A stretch of 64,000 bases of DNA from JAGOMW01 sp964596675 (GTDB lineage: Bacteria; Patescibacteriota; Gracilibacteria; BD1-5; UBA2023): positions 62,001 to 126,000 of the forward strand of contig CAZQUZ010000002.1 in assembly GCA_964596675.1 (NCBI GenBank), in the 5' to 3' direction. Of the stretch, positions 42,614-54,511 are shown piece after piece. The translations under genes were made by a program, and so were the position numbers. Each line of letters starts with the position of its first letter. Within the stretch, counting starts at the first letter, position 1. The notes under the pieces were generated by a model. The model made no database searches. It was not told the origin of the DNA and was given only the letters and a program-made list of their open reading frames with translations.

Positions 42614-43966
42614 ATGAAATATCTCATATTATTTCTCATACTCCTCTTCCCTACTCTCACGAGTGCGGCAGGTATGTCGAAGCAAGATGCTTGTGCCTAT
42701 CCTGATGGGATACACTATGAGGAAGTCTATGTCCTCTGGCCGGGGAAGCTCCCACAGATAGATGCATTTCTGAAGAAAAATGGATTTCTCTACTACTTTA
42801 TCCATACATTTCCAGATACGGAGAGTCTCGCAGCCTATCGTGATGCTGGGAATCGTGATATGGGTATCATAAAAAATACTGGCTCATACTTCGTCTCATA
42901 TGAATGTGCTCGGTCGAAGGTAAAATTCCATACAAACATACGTTCTACAGAAGGGACGACCTATGGGAAGCTCCACTGGATACATGGTGATATCCTCGAC
43001 TATAGCCTCACGCCTCGCAGTCGGCGTCCGTGTGCCACTCCTCCAGATAGTCTCCTTGCACTCTCTACGATAAAAAAGCTCTCTCCCGATACTCGTAAGG
43101 GCATCCCTCGTACGACATCGAAGAGTTGTGTCGCACGGAGTCAGTATAAGGTCACGACTCCATGAGTCATAGACTGGGAGACTGAAGAACAGGATCTGAC
43201 TACCAAGGAGTCATTTTATACGAAGTATAGCTATACCATCGCGACCGATAAGATCCGTAAGGTTTCTACTACAGAGTTCGACGCTGCGTCTGAGGCTACA
43301 GAGACTACGAATGATACAGTCGACTATCGTATCTATAAGAAAGACATCATCCCAGAGATAGCTGTCACTCAGACCGATACTCATACGCAGATACGGTATA
43401 AATGAAAGCCTATAAAAACATATGTAAATGCAGAGTTCCCTACTGAGCTCCTCACGCATGGCCCAGACGAAGAGCCTGACTGCTATAACTCTCTCGTGAA
43501 AAGTATCCCATCGACTCGTGCGAAAGATATCGTCGGGAAAGAGTATCTCCGCTCCTGTCTCGTCCTAAAGACTGAGCGCGTCGGATCTCGTTATATCCTC
43601 TTCTATGGACCAGGTATCGGTGGCAATCGTCTCTCGCTCTATGATATAAAGACGAAGAAATTTTATCATAATCTCATCAACACCATCCTCGATGCGAAGG
43701 TCGCCTTAGATGGTGGGCTCATCCTATTTTCGAAAGAAACTGGATCCTACTGTAGTAAAAAGGTGAGCATCTATGAAAATGGCGGACTGCGTACTCTGTT
43801 CGATGAGTGTAGTCTCGCATCATCTGGTGTGCCTCTCGTCTCCATAGAGCACGTCACCGTCGATAGAAAGACTGTGACTATCCTCTATACGCCCTATAAG
43901 ACCCTCGCCTCTGGAGATATCGTCCTCGATACGAGTCTCACCTCCCGAAAAATCATAAATTTCTAA
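42614..43966 (+). CDS. Secreted hypothetical protein, 450 residues
   Basis: Starts 4 nt after clpP. MKYLILFLILLFPTLTSAAG is a clear signal peptide with a probable cleavage after the Ala pair near residue 19, and the mature protein is extracytoplasmic. Paired Cys residues (DACAYPDG, YECARS, SCVARS, DCYNSLV, SYCSKK, DECSLASS) suggest disulfides. No recognised domain; the C-terminal third has a beta-propeller-like feel (SLYDIKTKKFYHN, VSIYENGGLRTLF), but that is only an impression. Few TGA glycines. Confidence 0.65.
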
Positions 43967-43969
43967 TCC

Positions 43970-45151
43970 ATGTCAGATACAAAAGCTATACATAACCTCC
44001 TCACCAAGTGAGTCTCTCGCGTCATCGATAAGGCGAATCTCGAGCGGCGCCTCCGCGCCTGAGAGAAGCTCGTCATAAAGTTCGGTATCGACCCATCTGG
44101 GAGTATCGTCCATATCGGACATATGGTGCCTATCCTGAAGCTAAAGGCATTCCAAGAGCTCTGACACAAGGTCGTACTCCTCATCGGGGATGCGACTGCG
44201 CAGGTCGGAGATGCATCGGATAAAGATGCAGAGCGTCCGATGCTCGCACGTACCGAGACTCGGAAAAATGCAGAACTCTTTTTGCAAAAATTCGCGAAAG
44301 TACTAGATCTCTCGAAGATAGAGGTCTACTGGAATAGTGAGTGACTCGATGGAGTGAACTTCGCATGAGTTGGTGAGCTCGCGAAGAATTTTTCGGTCGC
44401 AGAGATGCTCGACCGAGATAATTTCTCGAAGCGGTATAAGTGATGAGTACGCATATCACTCCAGGAGTTCCTCTATCCTATCATGCAGGGGTATGACTCT
44501 GTCGCCATCGCGAAGAAGTATGGCTCATGTGATGTCGAGCTCGGAGGCAATGATCAATACTTCAATCTCCTCGCCGGTCGCACACTCATGGAGGCGCATG
44601 GTCTCCCGAAGCAGGATATCATGACATTCGAGCTGCTCGTCGGGTCTGATGGGAAGAAGATGTCGAAGACGAGCCCCAATACTATCGCTATCGATGAGGC
44701 ACCACAGAGTATGTATCAGAAGCTCATATCCATTCGCGATGATCTCATAGTTCCCTATTTCGAGCTCGCGACGGATATAACGCTCGAGGATATCGAAGTC
44801 ATAAAAAAACGCCTCGAATGAGGTGAACACCCGAACACTCTAAAAGAAGAACTCGCACAGTATATCATCATGATGTATCATGGGAAGAGGTATGATGCGA
44901 GTGACGTAAGTAATATCGAGGAGTTCAAAATTCAAAGCTCAAAATTACAAGACGGTACTATGAGTGTTTCTGATTTACTTAAAGAGCTAAGTTTTTGTGC
45001 GACGTCTGGTGATGTACGAAATGCTCTCTCTGGGAACTCTGTCCGTGTAAATGGGGCAGTTATCACTGATGCGAAATTTCTTGTTACGATTTCCTCCGAG
45101 GGTACGCTTATCGAGATGGGTAAGAAAAAAGCAAAAAGAGTATTTATATAA
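43970..45151 (+). CDS. tyrS: Tyrosyl-tRNA synthetase
   Basis: Predicted 393 residues. The class Ic core has KFGIDPSGSIVHIGHMVPILK (HIGH), the tyrosine-binding YPIMQGYDSVAI with GGNDQYFN, and the KMSKS loop GKKMSKTSP. A C-terminal S4-like RNA-binding domain (GNSVRVNGAVITDAKFLV) follows. The helical linker between them (44923-44951) is encoded by AAAATTCAAAGCTCAAAATT-type simple sequence, like the tandem repeat at 4697. Eight or more TGA glycines lie in the first 400 codons. It starts 3 nt after the preceding stop. Confidence 0.96.
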
Positions 45152-45161
45152 TCATCCCACT

Positions 45162-45476
45162 ATGCCCTTCCTCCTCATCTACGTGACACATCCATCGAAG
45201 CCAGAGGCAGTACGTATATCGACTGAGCTCCTGAACCAGCACCTCGTCGCCTGTGTGAACTACTATCCTACCGAGAGCGTCTACTGGTGGGAGTGACGAC
45301 TCACGAAGAGCGAGGAGGTTATGACACTTTATAAGACGCGATCAGAGCACTGGGACCAGGTGCGCACGACGATAGAGTCTATGCATAAGTATGAGGTCCC
45401 GTGTATCATCCGCCTGGCGACCGTCGATGCGAATGCGAGTTATGAACAGTGGATATGAGAACAAACACAATTATAA
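45162..45476 (+). CDS. cutA: CutA1 divalent-cation tolerance protein
   Basis: Predicted 104 residues, a small trimeric ferredoxin-like protein. The hallmarks are present: LLIYVTHPSKPEAVRIS, LLNQHLVACVNYYPTESVYWWEG, EEVMTLYKTRSEHWDQV and YEVPCIIRL. Linked to metal tolerance, but the precise role in this cell is unknown. It follows tyrS by 10 nt and is followed by a DUF2177 gene 18 nt later. Confidence 0.9.
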
Positions 45477-45494
45477 TCTCTCACCCCTATCCCT

Positions 45495-45899
45495 ATGACA
45501 CCATATATCGCATCATATCTCTGAGGCATCATCACGCTGCTCATCCTCGACGGTATCATGATCACATATGTCGTCCTGCCGCTCTTTCGTCGTCATGTCT
45601 GAGATCTCATAGCGACCACTCCGAATATGCTCGCTGCATGATTATTTTATCTCCTTTATATAGGATTTATCCTCTATCTCCTCGTACTACCCGCGAGTCG
45701 CGGAGAGATGGATAGCGCTACACTGATCCAAAATTCATTTCTCATAGGTGTGATGTGCTATATGACCTATGAGCTCACGAATATGACACTCCTAAAGGGA
45801 TGGGGCTGGTCGATGGTCGTCATAGATATCCTCTGGTGAGGCGTTCTCACTCTCGTGATCACCTGGGTGATGTATCGTATTTTTACCTATTTTCACTAA
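45495..45899 (+). CDS. DUF2177 family membrane protein
   Basis: Predicted 134 residues with four hydrophobic segments. It fits DUF2177: the N-terminal YLGGIITLLILDGIMITYVV with its buried Asp, MLAAGLFYLLYIGFILYLLV, MTYELTNMTLLKGW and VIDILWGGVLTLVITWV. Function of the family is unknown. Its stop overlaps the lspA start (TAATG). Confidence 0.8.
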
Positions 45900-46399
45900 T
45901 GCGAATATTTGCTATAATATCGAGTATTATTATCCTGATAGGGTTGGATCAGTATTCGAAATACCTTTTCGGATGAGTGTTTCAGTCATGGATTTTCGAC
46001 TGCTTCCCCATCGATATACAGAGTGAGTGCATCACTCGCTATATCCCTATTATCGGTGAATATCTGGGTATCACTGTGAGTCATAATACTGGTATCGCAT
46101 TTTCCCTACCCCTACGGGGGCTTCTCCTACAGATGATTACGATAGGACTGATTATCTGACTCGTCGTCTACTATATATATGAGGAGTATCCGAAAAAGAG
46201 TCATCTTATCGATACTGCCTATGTGTGTATCCTCGCATGATCGATAGCACATGGATATGAGCGCATCTTTATAGGACATGTTGTAGATTTTATCTCGGTG
46301 AAATATTTTGCCATTTTGAATCTCGCGGATATACTCATATCTATCTGAGCCATTCTTATTATTTTAGCATATGGATACAGTAGTAGAAAATCTCGATAA
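45899..46399 (+). CDS. lspA: Lipoprotein signal peptidase (signal peptidase II)
   Basis: Predicted 166 residues with four membrane segments. It cleaves the signal peptide of prolipoproteins after lipid modification. The SHNTGIAFSLP motif is present. The first catalytic Asp lies in FIGHVVDFISVKYF and the second in AILNLADILISIG. The usual GxxxNxxDR motif before the first Asp reads AGSIAHGYERIFIGH here, with Glu in place of Asp and His in place of Asn. That is unusual, but the catalytic aspartates remain. Its end overlaps the next gene by 29 nt. Confidence 0.92.
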
Positions 46400-47147
46400 T
46401 CTCTCTCCAGAAGAACTCCTCGGTCCTCCGAAGTATGATGGTGTAGGTATACTAATGGTCATGCTCTCGAGTTTTATGGTAGGGATGGTAGCATGAGTTA
46501 TCGTTATGCTGCTTGCATATTTTGCGATTGGACCATTTTCACTCGAGAGTGGAGCTTCTCCTATATTGCTCGTATTTATCAGCTTTATAGCCCTTACGAT
46601 AGGCAATATTCTTTATTATACACTTTTAGCTCGTATATTTCCTCATATATATTCACGAGGACGTACGGCACTTGGGCAGATTGTCATCATGTCGATAGTC
46701 TTATATATACTCTTTGTTCCTATTTATCTCGTGATTTCTGGTATTTCTACAGAGACATATATGATATTGATAGCCTTTTCGGCACATGTTATCGTGAATA
46801 ACTTCTTCCTCTGACTCGTGATATCTCTGATATCGCAGTATCGGTATGCGATTTTAGGATTTTATGCGAGCATTATATCGCTCGTCATGACGACGAGTAT
46901 CATAGTTATGATAGAGTCCCAGGTAGTGAGTTCTTCTTCGTCGAAAGCTCTTTTTATCCTCATGGGACTTACGATCCTTACATATACACTTTCTGGTACG
47001 ATGAGTGCAAGTGTCGCATGGATATATTATCGTATGTATCGGATATCATGATACGATCCTATCGGCAGTGTATTTGCTCGTATCGAAGATGATGAGCGCA
47101 TTCTCGAGCGTGATGCTGCTGCTATGCTCACACATTTTCATAAATAA
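46371..47147 (+). CDS. Polytopic membrane protein, 258 residues
   Basis: Starts inside the end of lspA. After an acidic N-terminus (LDNLSPEELLGPPKYDG) there are about six hydrophobic segments (for example MLSSFMVGMVAGVIVMLL, ILLVFISFIALTIGNILYY, IVIMSIVLYILFVPIYLVIS, LISLISQYRYAILGFYASI) and a charged cytoplasmic C-terminus (IEDDERILERDAAAM). No recognised family. Its overlap with lspA suggests coupled translation and perhaps a role in the envelope. Confidence 0.7.
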
Positions 47148-47155
47148 ATACTCTT

Positions 47156-47704
47156 ATGTATACTCTTGTCCGAAAAACACTCGAAATCTATCTCCGTGAA
47201 CAAAGAGTTCTCAGTATCGCTGATTTTCCTCCAGAATCTTCTATCGATATGAAGTCTAAGGATGCTATATTTGTCACGCTCTACTACCAATGACGCGTCG
47301 TCGCATCAAGCGGTCGCATCGTCTGTAAAAAAGAAAATACCGTCTATGAGTGTATCGATAATACACTCCTCTGTCTTAAAGATGCTCGTCTCAGTCTCGA
47401 ACTCCAGGATATAGCTATGCTCTCAGAGCTTCATATACGTACGGATCGTATCAGTACAGAAAATCGTCGCATACTTCGTGATATTACAGAGCTCGATACT
47501 ACGCGAGAAGGGCTGATTTTTCTCTCGCAAAATCTCTGACTCATGTCTGTAATACTTCCACATATGATCCATGGTGATACTTCGCCGGAGATATGTTTTT
47601 CTCTCGCACTGAAAAAAATATGAGTCGATCCTCTTAAAATAGCTCCATCGGACTATGTCATCTATGGACTTACTACCGTGAGTGAGAGTGATTTTGGTGT
47701 ATAA
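47156..47704 (+). CDS. AMMECR1-domain-like protein
   Basis: Predicted 182 residues. The order of motifs follows AMMECR1: AIFVTLYYQGRVVAS, a helical stretch with LKDARLS, LQDIAMLSELHIRTDRIS, then REGLIFLSQNLGLMSVILP and LKKIGVDPL...YVIYGLTT. The canonical LRGCIG signature is not preserved at the first strand, so this is a divergent member. AMMECR1/MEMO-linked proteins may act in redox or nucleic-acid modification; the function here is unknown. It follows the membrane protein by 8 nt. Confidence 0.6.
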
Positions 47705-47750
47705 AAATACTTCTTTGTAAAAAAAGCTTCCAAAATTTGCAAAAATTTAA

Positions 47751-47782
47751 GAAATATGATTCAATAATAAGGATCATATTTC
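47751..47782 (+). terminator. Terminator of the clpP-AMMECR1 series
   Basis: GAAATATGAT, 12-nt loop, ATCATATTTC, then TTTTC. It separates the run from the surface-protein gene. Confidence 0.75.
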
Positions 47783-47797
47783 TTTTCATATATTTGT

Positions 47798-50700
47798 ATG
47801 TCATACAAAAATACATATTTCCGCAATTTTGCCCGTACGACACTCGTACTCTTCATGATGAATACGATGGCGCCGACGCTTCAGTTCGCCTTCGCTGACT
47901 CGACACAGTACTATGTCGATGCGACGAATGGTCTCGATACGAACGATGGATTGTCGCCTGGCCAAGCATGGCAGACTCTCTCTAAGGTAAATGGGACTAC
48001 CCTACTCCAGGGTGATACAGTATCTCTGCTGTGTGGTGATACATGGGCAGAGCCTCTCACTCTCAATAGTACAAATGGAGGAGTCGGACTCCCAATCACT
48101 ATCAATGGATATAGTGGATGTACATCATCGAATAAACCACAAATCGATTCGATTTCAATGAATACTTCATCTGAAATAGTGATCAATGGTATCGAAATCA
48201 GTACCCCAACTATCGGCAATAGTGTCGATATGAATGCATCGAACAGTATCACTTTTACGAATAACACATTTTCGAATGGGAGTGGTGTATGTATGAATAT
48301 AACAAATTCTACAGCTATGAGTGTAAATGGAAATACATTCTCAGGATGTGAATATGCGATGAATGTAAATGCGAGTGAATGAGTGATAAATGGTAATATT
48401 TATTCTACTATATCACAAGATGCTGTGACACTTTCGAGTGCCCTTCCTATCGCTGTGACACAAAATATATTTGCCAATATTGCTCAGAGTGCTATCATAT
48501 ACGGTCAGGATAGTGATATCACACAAAATACTATCACCAATAGCTGTAGTACTTCATCGGTCGACTGTGCTGCTATCAAAAATAACGCTGCTCTTTCAGG
48601 TTCTGTCATCACCGCGACGGTTACAGAAAATACGATTAATGGAGTAGGTTCCGGTATTTCTGGAAATCGAAATTACGGAATCTTCGCAGCGGATGTAGGT
48701 GGTATGACAATCACGCATAATAGTGTCATCAATGCTGAGGTAGCTATCGCCCTTAGAGATGCACATACGACTACTGTTACGAATAATACACTCCTCACTT
48801 CTCGTGCAAAAACATTTACGGCTACCCAGACATCTTCAGGTACTTCTTATGGAAATACCTTTAATGAAAATGCCTTTCTCCAGAAGAATCCAGACTATCC
48901 ATATATCGAAATCCGTGATGAGGTGGCAGGATCAAATATGGCAGACTCTATCGTATCAGCCAGTACTAACTCTATATATCCTCTCTATAAGCCAAATACA
49001 TCATTTATTCGTACTGTAAATTTTGGTTGATTTACTCATGAATATACAAAACCTCTGCTCTCTCAATTTGATGCTAGTATTTCCAAGTTTGAATACTTCG
49101 CATATAAGCCGTATACATTTACTGGATCATATGCTACAGCAAATCTTCTCTCGAATCCAAATTTTGATACTGATGAAACTCTTTGGACAGTAGCTGCAGA
49201 TACAGGACTTTCTCCTACACTTTCATATAATGCGGTCGGAACGTATAGTGGTGGTTCTGCTACTATCACTCCTGCAGGTGGTGTCGCAGATCGTCTCTGG
49301 ATGACGAATGATGCTACACTCAGTGTGACATCAGGACAGACATACCTGATTACTGGTTATGCAAAATCATCAACTGGAACGATTAATCTTCGAGGATTTC
49401 TCCACTCATCATCGAATAAAAATACTCTCTATTCTGATCGGATAGCTGAGACATACGCGAGCTCTACAGGGAATCTCTTTTCTTTCTATATTACGGTAAA
49501 TACAACCGCTGCAGATGCTCAGTTTACTCTCGAAACATCGAACCAAGATGTATCATATGAGGTCGATAGTGTGAGTCTTCGTCGTATGAATGCTGTCGTA
49601 AAAAATAATACAGCCAATGAGGTACTCATCTTCTCGAATACGGGATGAGTTGCATATGACCAATCATGTCCTGGATGAGTACCGTGTGCTGCATATGTAG
49701 ATGCACTCAATGCTACGACTGCATGGCCAGTAAATATCGCTCCGTATAGTTCTGTATTTACTCTCTGGAATGCAAGCACCAATATCTTAAATGTTCCATC
49801 TTGTACGCTCAATCTTTCATCAGGATCACTCCCTACAGGTGAGCCCGTCACGGCAACATGGAATCTGACAAATTCCCTCAGTCAAACACTCCATTATTCT
49901 ACATATACGGGCTCTATAGATGAGTCTGTAGCATATAGCGGTAGTCGTACATTTATCCCACCGTATGATGCTGTATCAACTATATCAGTAGATAGTCTCA
50001 ATGATGTTGGTCCGGGTATCTGTAGTATATCTGTGACGACTACGAACACTGCGCCGACGATTTATCCTGGAACTACTACTGGTACAGAAGATGCTGTACA
50101 AATAGATGGTACTCTTTCAGGCGTTGATCTCAATCCTGGTGATAGTATTTTCTTTGAACAATTTGGTACAATGCCTACAAATGGTGTACTGAATGTAGAG
50201 TCATCAGGAAGTTTCCAGTATTACCCAAATGCAGAGTTTTGTGGAAATGATAGTTTTGAATTTCGAGCACAGGATCAGCTCGGACATGCTGCAGATCCTG
50301 TCTTTCAGACAGTACAGGTAGATTGTATAAATGATACTCCGATAGTTATGGGTGATACTGCTACAGGATTTGCCACTATACCAAAACTCATTGATGTCAT
50401 CGCCAATGATACAGACGCTGACACACCATATCAGTCTCAGATATTCAATATTTATGGTTATACTTTACCAGCAAATGGTACTGTGAACATCATCGGAAAT
50501 CAGATAGAATATACGGGAAATGTTGGTTTTAGTGGATCGGATTCACTCCAGTATTCTATCATCGACCAGAGTGGAGCTATATCAAATACAGGTACACTTA
50601 GTCTCAATATTTCTATCATCAATAATCCTCCAGTAGTCAGTAATAGTGGTTTTACCTTTAATGAAGATACGACACTGAATGGATCTGTGACAGGTTCGGA

Positions 50701-52390
50701 TATTGATGGAAATCCCCTCACCTTCACGACGACTTCCCTTCCTATCCATGGAACACTTACTCTTTTAGCAAATGGTGCTCTTACATATGTTCCAGATGGC
50801 AACTATTTTGGTACAGACTCATTCGATTATCGTGCGAATGATGGATCGCTTGACTCTAGTACAGGCACAATCACGCTCAATATTAATGCTATTTCTGATG
50901 CACCAGTGGCGGTTGCTGATAGTTATACTGTACTTCAAGATACATTGATGAATCTTTCAGTAATGAATAATGATACAGATGTAGACTCAGTCACTCTTAC
51001 ATTGACTGGATATACGAATCCAGCCAATGGTACTCTTACACTTGCTTGAACTGGATTTGATTATACTCCAAATCTTGGATATACAGGACCTGATAGTTTT
51101 ACATATACACTTGAAGATGATACTAGTCTTATTTCCAATACTGTCGTCGTCACACTGAGTGTGAGCTCTACCAATCTTCCGCCTACTGCAAACACAGGTT
51201 CATTCAGTGTAAATGAAGATGACATCTTGTTGGATCTTGTGACAGGTGCAGATCCTGAGCTCAGTACGCTGACCTATATAGTCGATACTCTGCCTACAAA
51301 TGGTGTTCTTGTTCTTGATGGCAGCGGGTCATTCACTTATACACCAAATGGTGATTACGCAGGATTTGATAGCTTTGTATTTCATGTTTCTGATGGTGTA
51401 TTTAGTTCCTCAGGAGCTACTATATCCATCACAGTATCGCCGATAAACGATACCCCTAACGCAGATCCATATATATTTACAGCGACTGGTAATAGCATGG
51501 CATCGAGTGGAAATATCTACTCATGAATTCTTACAGGTTCGGATGTAGAATCACTCATTACATTTACTGCTGCGACTCTTCCAGTGAATGGTATCTTGAG
51601 TCTAAGTTCGACATGAGTATTTACCTATACGCCTGCATTGGGGTATACAGGAAGTGATAGTTTTACCTTTACTGTATCAGATGGCATCTTGTCGAGCATC
51701 GCTGCGACGGTCGATATCACCATCATAGATGCTGTATCTTCATGATCTGGAAGTGGTTCAGGGTCTTCTGGATGAGGTGGAAGTGGAGGAGGTTCTTCTT
51801 CAGTGGTAGTCACTCTTGCTGGTGGCGGAGGTGGAGGAGGTGCTGGTTCGAGTCAGTCCTTTCCTGTGTATACTATCACGCCTGTTGCATATACAGGAAC
51901 AAATGTAGATGTTCCGGAAGAAGAGACTCTTCTGAGCGCTGCTCCTGAAAGTAATATTACTACGAATTTTGTACTCTATGATCCGAGTGGTCTCCTTTCA
52001 CAGCTCTTCTTTATGAATAGATTCATCTCAGCATCTGGAACGCCTATGGTTGTTAGTGGTGAAGTTATGGAGAGTCTCACAGGAGTTAATACTTCAGAAG
52101 AAAATAGTCTCGATATAATCGATACTATGGAGTTCGATGATGTAGATGGACCGATACTTCTAAGAGAAATCGCTCGTATGTTTATATCTGAAACAAATAC
52201 CCTCCAAGATCCTATCGAAATGTATGATTATGGTATGATGAAGATTATGAGTATTCCAGCAGAGCCAACATCGCGCCTCGATCTCACTAAAAATTATATT
52301 ATTCGACTCTTCTCTCAGCAGCAAAAACGTTATCAAGAAGCCATAGAAAGAAATATATCTCTAAAATCAGAAGAGAACCTCATGGAATAA
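47798..52390 (+). CDS. Giant secreted surface protein: beta-helix plus six Ig/cadherin-like repeats
   Basis: Predicted 1530 residues. A signal peptide covers about residues 1-34 (TTLVLFMMNTMAPTLQFAFA). Residues 35-410 are a right-handed beta-helix-like region of short Asn/Thr/Ser-rich repeats (NITNSTAMSVNGNTFSGC). About 415-600 looks like a carbohydrate-binding jelly-roll. About 746-1311 hold six tandem repeats of roughly 90 residues with the pattern G-TL---G-FTYTPN--Y-G-DSF-Y---DG, as in cadherin/VCBS-type adhesins. A Gly/Ser-rich linker and a helical C-terminus follow; there is no LPXTG or autotransporter end. It probably mediates attachment to a host or neighbour cell. It is the longest product in the window, flanked by terminators as a single-gene unit. 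Binding partner unknown. Confidence 0.85.
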
Positions 52391-52397
52391 TTATAGA

Positions 52398-53039
52398 TTA
52401 TTTTCAAAAAAAGTGTGTCCGATAATAGGCACACTTTTTTTGTAGTATGCAGGTTTCACATTTTGGTTTTCGAGCAGTACACTGGTATCGTCCGAAGAGC
52501 ACGAAAGGATGGTGGAGTATTTTTTTCTCTACTACAGAAAAAATAGTATCGATTTTTTTATCAGTTTCCTCTGGTGTTTTTGTTCATACGATACCGATAC
52601 GATTCATAACTCGGTGTATATGAGTATCGACTCATACATAGGGCATATCATAGAGTACGGAGAGGACTACCTTGGCTGTTTTTATACCGATTCCGGGAAA
52701 TGTTTGGATAAGCTCTAGATTATTGGGGATTACTCCATTATACTCTCTCGCCAGTATAGTGCCAGTTTCCTTGATAAATTTTGATTTATTTCGGAAAAAA
52801 TTTACATATTTTAGATGCTCTTCTATTTCCTCGAGTGATAGTTTTTCTACGTCTTTTGCTGTCTTCACTTTTTCGAAAAATGGAGGGGTGATTTTGTTTA
52901 CCTGCTTATCGGTCGTCTGTGCAGAAAGGATTACCGCACAGAGAAGCTGAAAATCTGTCTCATAATCGAGTTCTATTTTTTCCCCACCGTAGATTGCATA
53001 TATCTGATGTATGATTTCATTCCGAGAGGATTTATTCAT
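52398..53039 (-). CDS. nth: Endonuclease III
   Basis: DNA glycosylase/AP lyase for oxidised pyrimidines. Predicted 213 residues with LCAVILSAQTTDKQVN, the helix-hairpin-helix LIQTFPGIGIKTAKVVLS, the catalytic Asp in VGVDTHIHRVMNRIG, and a C-terminal Fe-S loop with the canonical C-X6-C-X2-C-X5-C spacing. The second-last codon before the TAA is Gly by TGA. The ATG overlaps the upstream ftsQ stop (ATGAATAA). The 3' end runs through the terminator of the surface-protein gene. Confidence 0.95.
52406..52441. terminator. Terminator after the surface-protein gene, overlapping nth
   Basis: AAAAAAAGTGTG and CACACTTTTTTT around a 12-nt loop. Besides ending the plus-strand gene, the sequence also encodes the last residues of the convergent nth gene. 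Confidence 0.88.
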
Positions 53040-54096
53040 AGGAGGCGGTGATTCATGGATAGACAGACTCTATATTTTTTCTGCATATAACTCTATCTTC
53101 GCATGAAAATATTTTTCATGGTATGCGTGCATCAACATAGGAGTAGATTCATTTTTCTATCTCAGGATTTTTATTTTCTATAAATGTTTTGAGGCTAATG
53201 AGTTGGAGTCTGAGATAATTATAGGTGGCAACTTCTCCTGTTTTTTTCGTAAAATCTTGCAGTGTGAGGAGGATGCGTGTTTTATTTTTGAGGAGTATAT
53301 GTATCTCGTTCTCTTTTCGAAGGTATACGACTGATTCTATAGCGAGATGTGACCATGTATTTGTAAAGAGTTCGAGTGTTTTTTTCATGACTTGCGCTTC
53401 AGATTCACTCATGATTTCTTTATAGTCTAGACTGAGATCGTCATTCAGAGATTCATCTATGTAGATAAGTGGATAGAGGGATGCGATTTTTTCTTCTCTT
53501 GGTACGAGCACCCCATTTTCTGTCATGCCCCAGTGTTTGTTTGCTATACTGGGTATATCTACGCTAAACAATATAGGATATCCGGAAATAAGTATTTTTA
53601 TATTATTTGGATAGAGTCGGTCGATACGTATGAGTGATATATTTTTTTGGTATTTCTTGAGGGAGTTTGCTATTTCTGCTTCATTGATAAAAAAAATATT
53701 CTCTCCATACATATCTTCTATGCTCCTATAGGCGACTGATATATCGATTCATTCATCGAGTCATTCTATGAGCACTTTTGATGGACTGATGAGAAAATAG
53801 GGTGAATAGAGGATGATATAGAGTGATGCACTGATGAGAAATATTCCTATGTATTTCAGATAGGCTTGCTGATTTTGCGTAATTTTTGGGGATATATAGA
53901 TTTTTTCCTGGACAAATCGCATAAATGGCGAAATACGTTCACCATTTTTTCGAAATATATTCCATGTTTTCTCTCGAGTCGTTATCTTTTCATCACGAAA
54001 TAAATATTTTTGACTCTTCTCTCGACTTACTTCACTACGAAAATTCCGATTTTTATACTGTTTTATGAGATTACGGATTTTCTTGAGAGAGACCAT
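53032..54096 (-). CDS. ftsQ: Cell division protein FtsQ/DivIB-like
   Basis: Predicted 354 residues from 54096. A basic cytoplasmic segment of about 85 residues (FRSEVSREKSQKYLFRDEK, FMRFVQEKIYIS) precedes one membrane helix (YLKYIGIFLISASLYIILY). After it come a POTRA-like domain (NIFFINEAEIANSLKKYQ, ISLIRIDRLYPNNIKILI) and a beta domain (HWGMTENGVLVPREEKIA). This is the FtsQ/DivIB layout, acting in the septal FtsQBL complex. An earlier ATG at 54144 would lengthen the overlap with rbfA from 26 to 74 nt, so 54096 is preferred. The stop overlaps the nth start. Confidence 0.8.
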
Positions 54097-54433
54097 ATTG
54101 ATTGTCGAGAGATTGGATAAGTGAGAGGATATCTGCTGTTGCATTTTTCTGCTTCCCTACGCGTATACGTATGCGAGGGATTTTTCTGAGAGAAAAATCT
54201 TTTCCTACTTTTTTCCGTATGGTATCTGCGCAAGGTGCGAGAAAGTGAGGGAGATTTTGCTCATTTGATTGAGCTGCGACATAAATATCAGCATACTCGT
54301 AATCATCTGTTATCGATACTTCCGTCACATTTATGATCCCGAACTCATGTGTATGAAATTGTTCATATTCCATGATTTCTCCAGCAGCGTAGGTTCTGAG
54401 AGCATCGGCGAGCCTTTTTTGGCGTATATTCAT
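54071..54433 (-). CDS. rbfA: Ribosome-binding factor A
   Basis: Predicted 120 residues, a KH-type fold protein that binds 16S rRNA helix 1 during 30S maturation. MNIRQKRLADALRTYAAGEI is the N-terminal helix, VTEVSITDDYEYADIYVAAQ the central strand pair with the family's V-V--D---A-V pattern, and RIRIRVGK the third strand. All glycines are GGN. It lies in the minus-strand group ndk-rluD-rbfA-ftsQ-nth and its end overlaps the start of ftsQ. Confidence 0.9.
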   Translation of the reverse strand: MNIRQKRLADALRTYAAGEIMEYEQFHTHEFGIINVTEVSITDDYEYADIYVAAQSNEQNLPHFLAPCADTIRKKVGKDFSLRKIPRIRIRVGKQKNATADILSLIQSLDNQYGLSQENP

Positions 54434-54511
54434 GATAAAAATAGCAAATATCGAGTAGAGTTGCCTAGAGTATATGAAAAAACATCTGAAACCAAAATCA
54501 AATCAAGAGAA

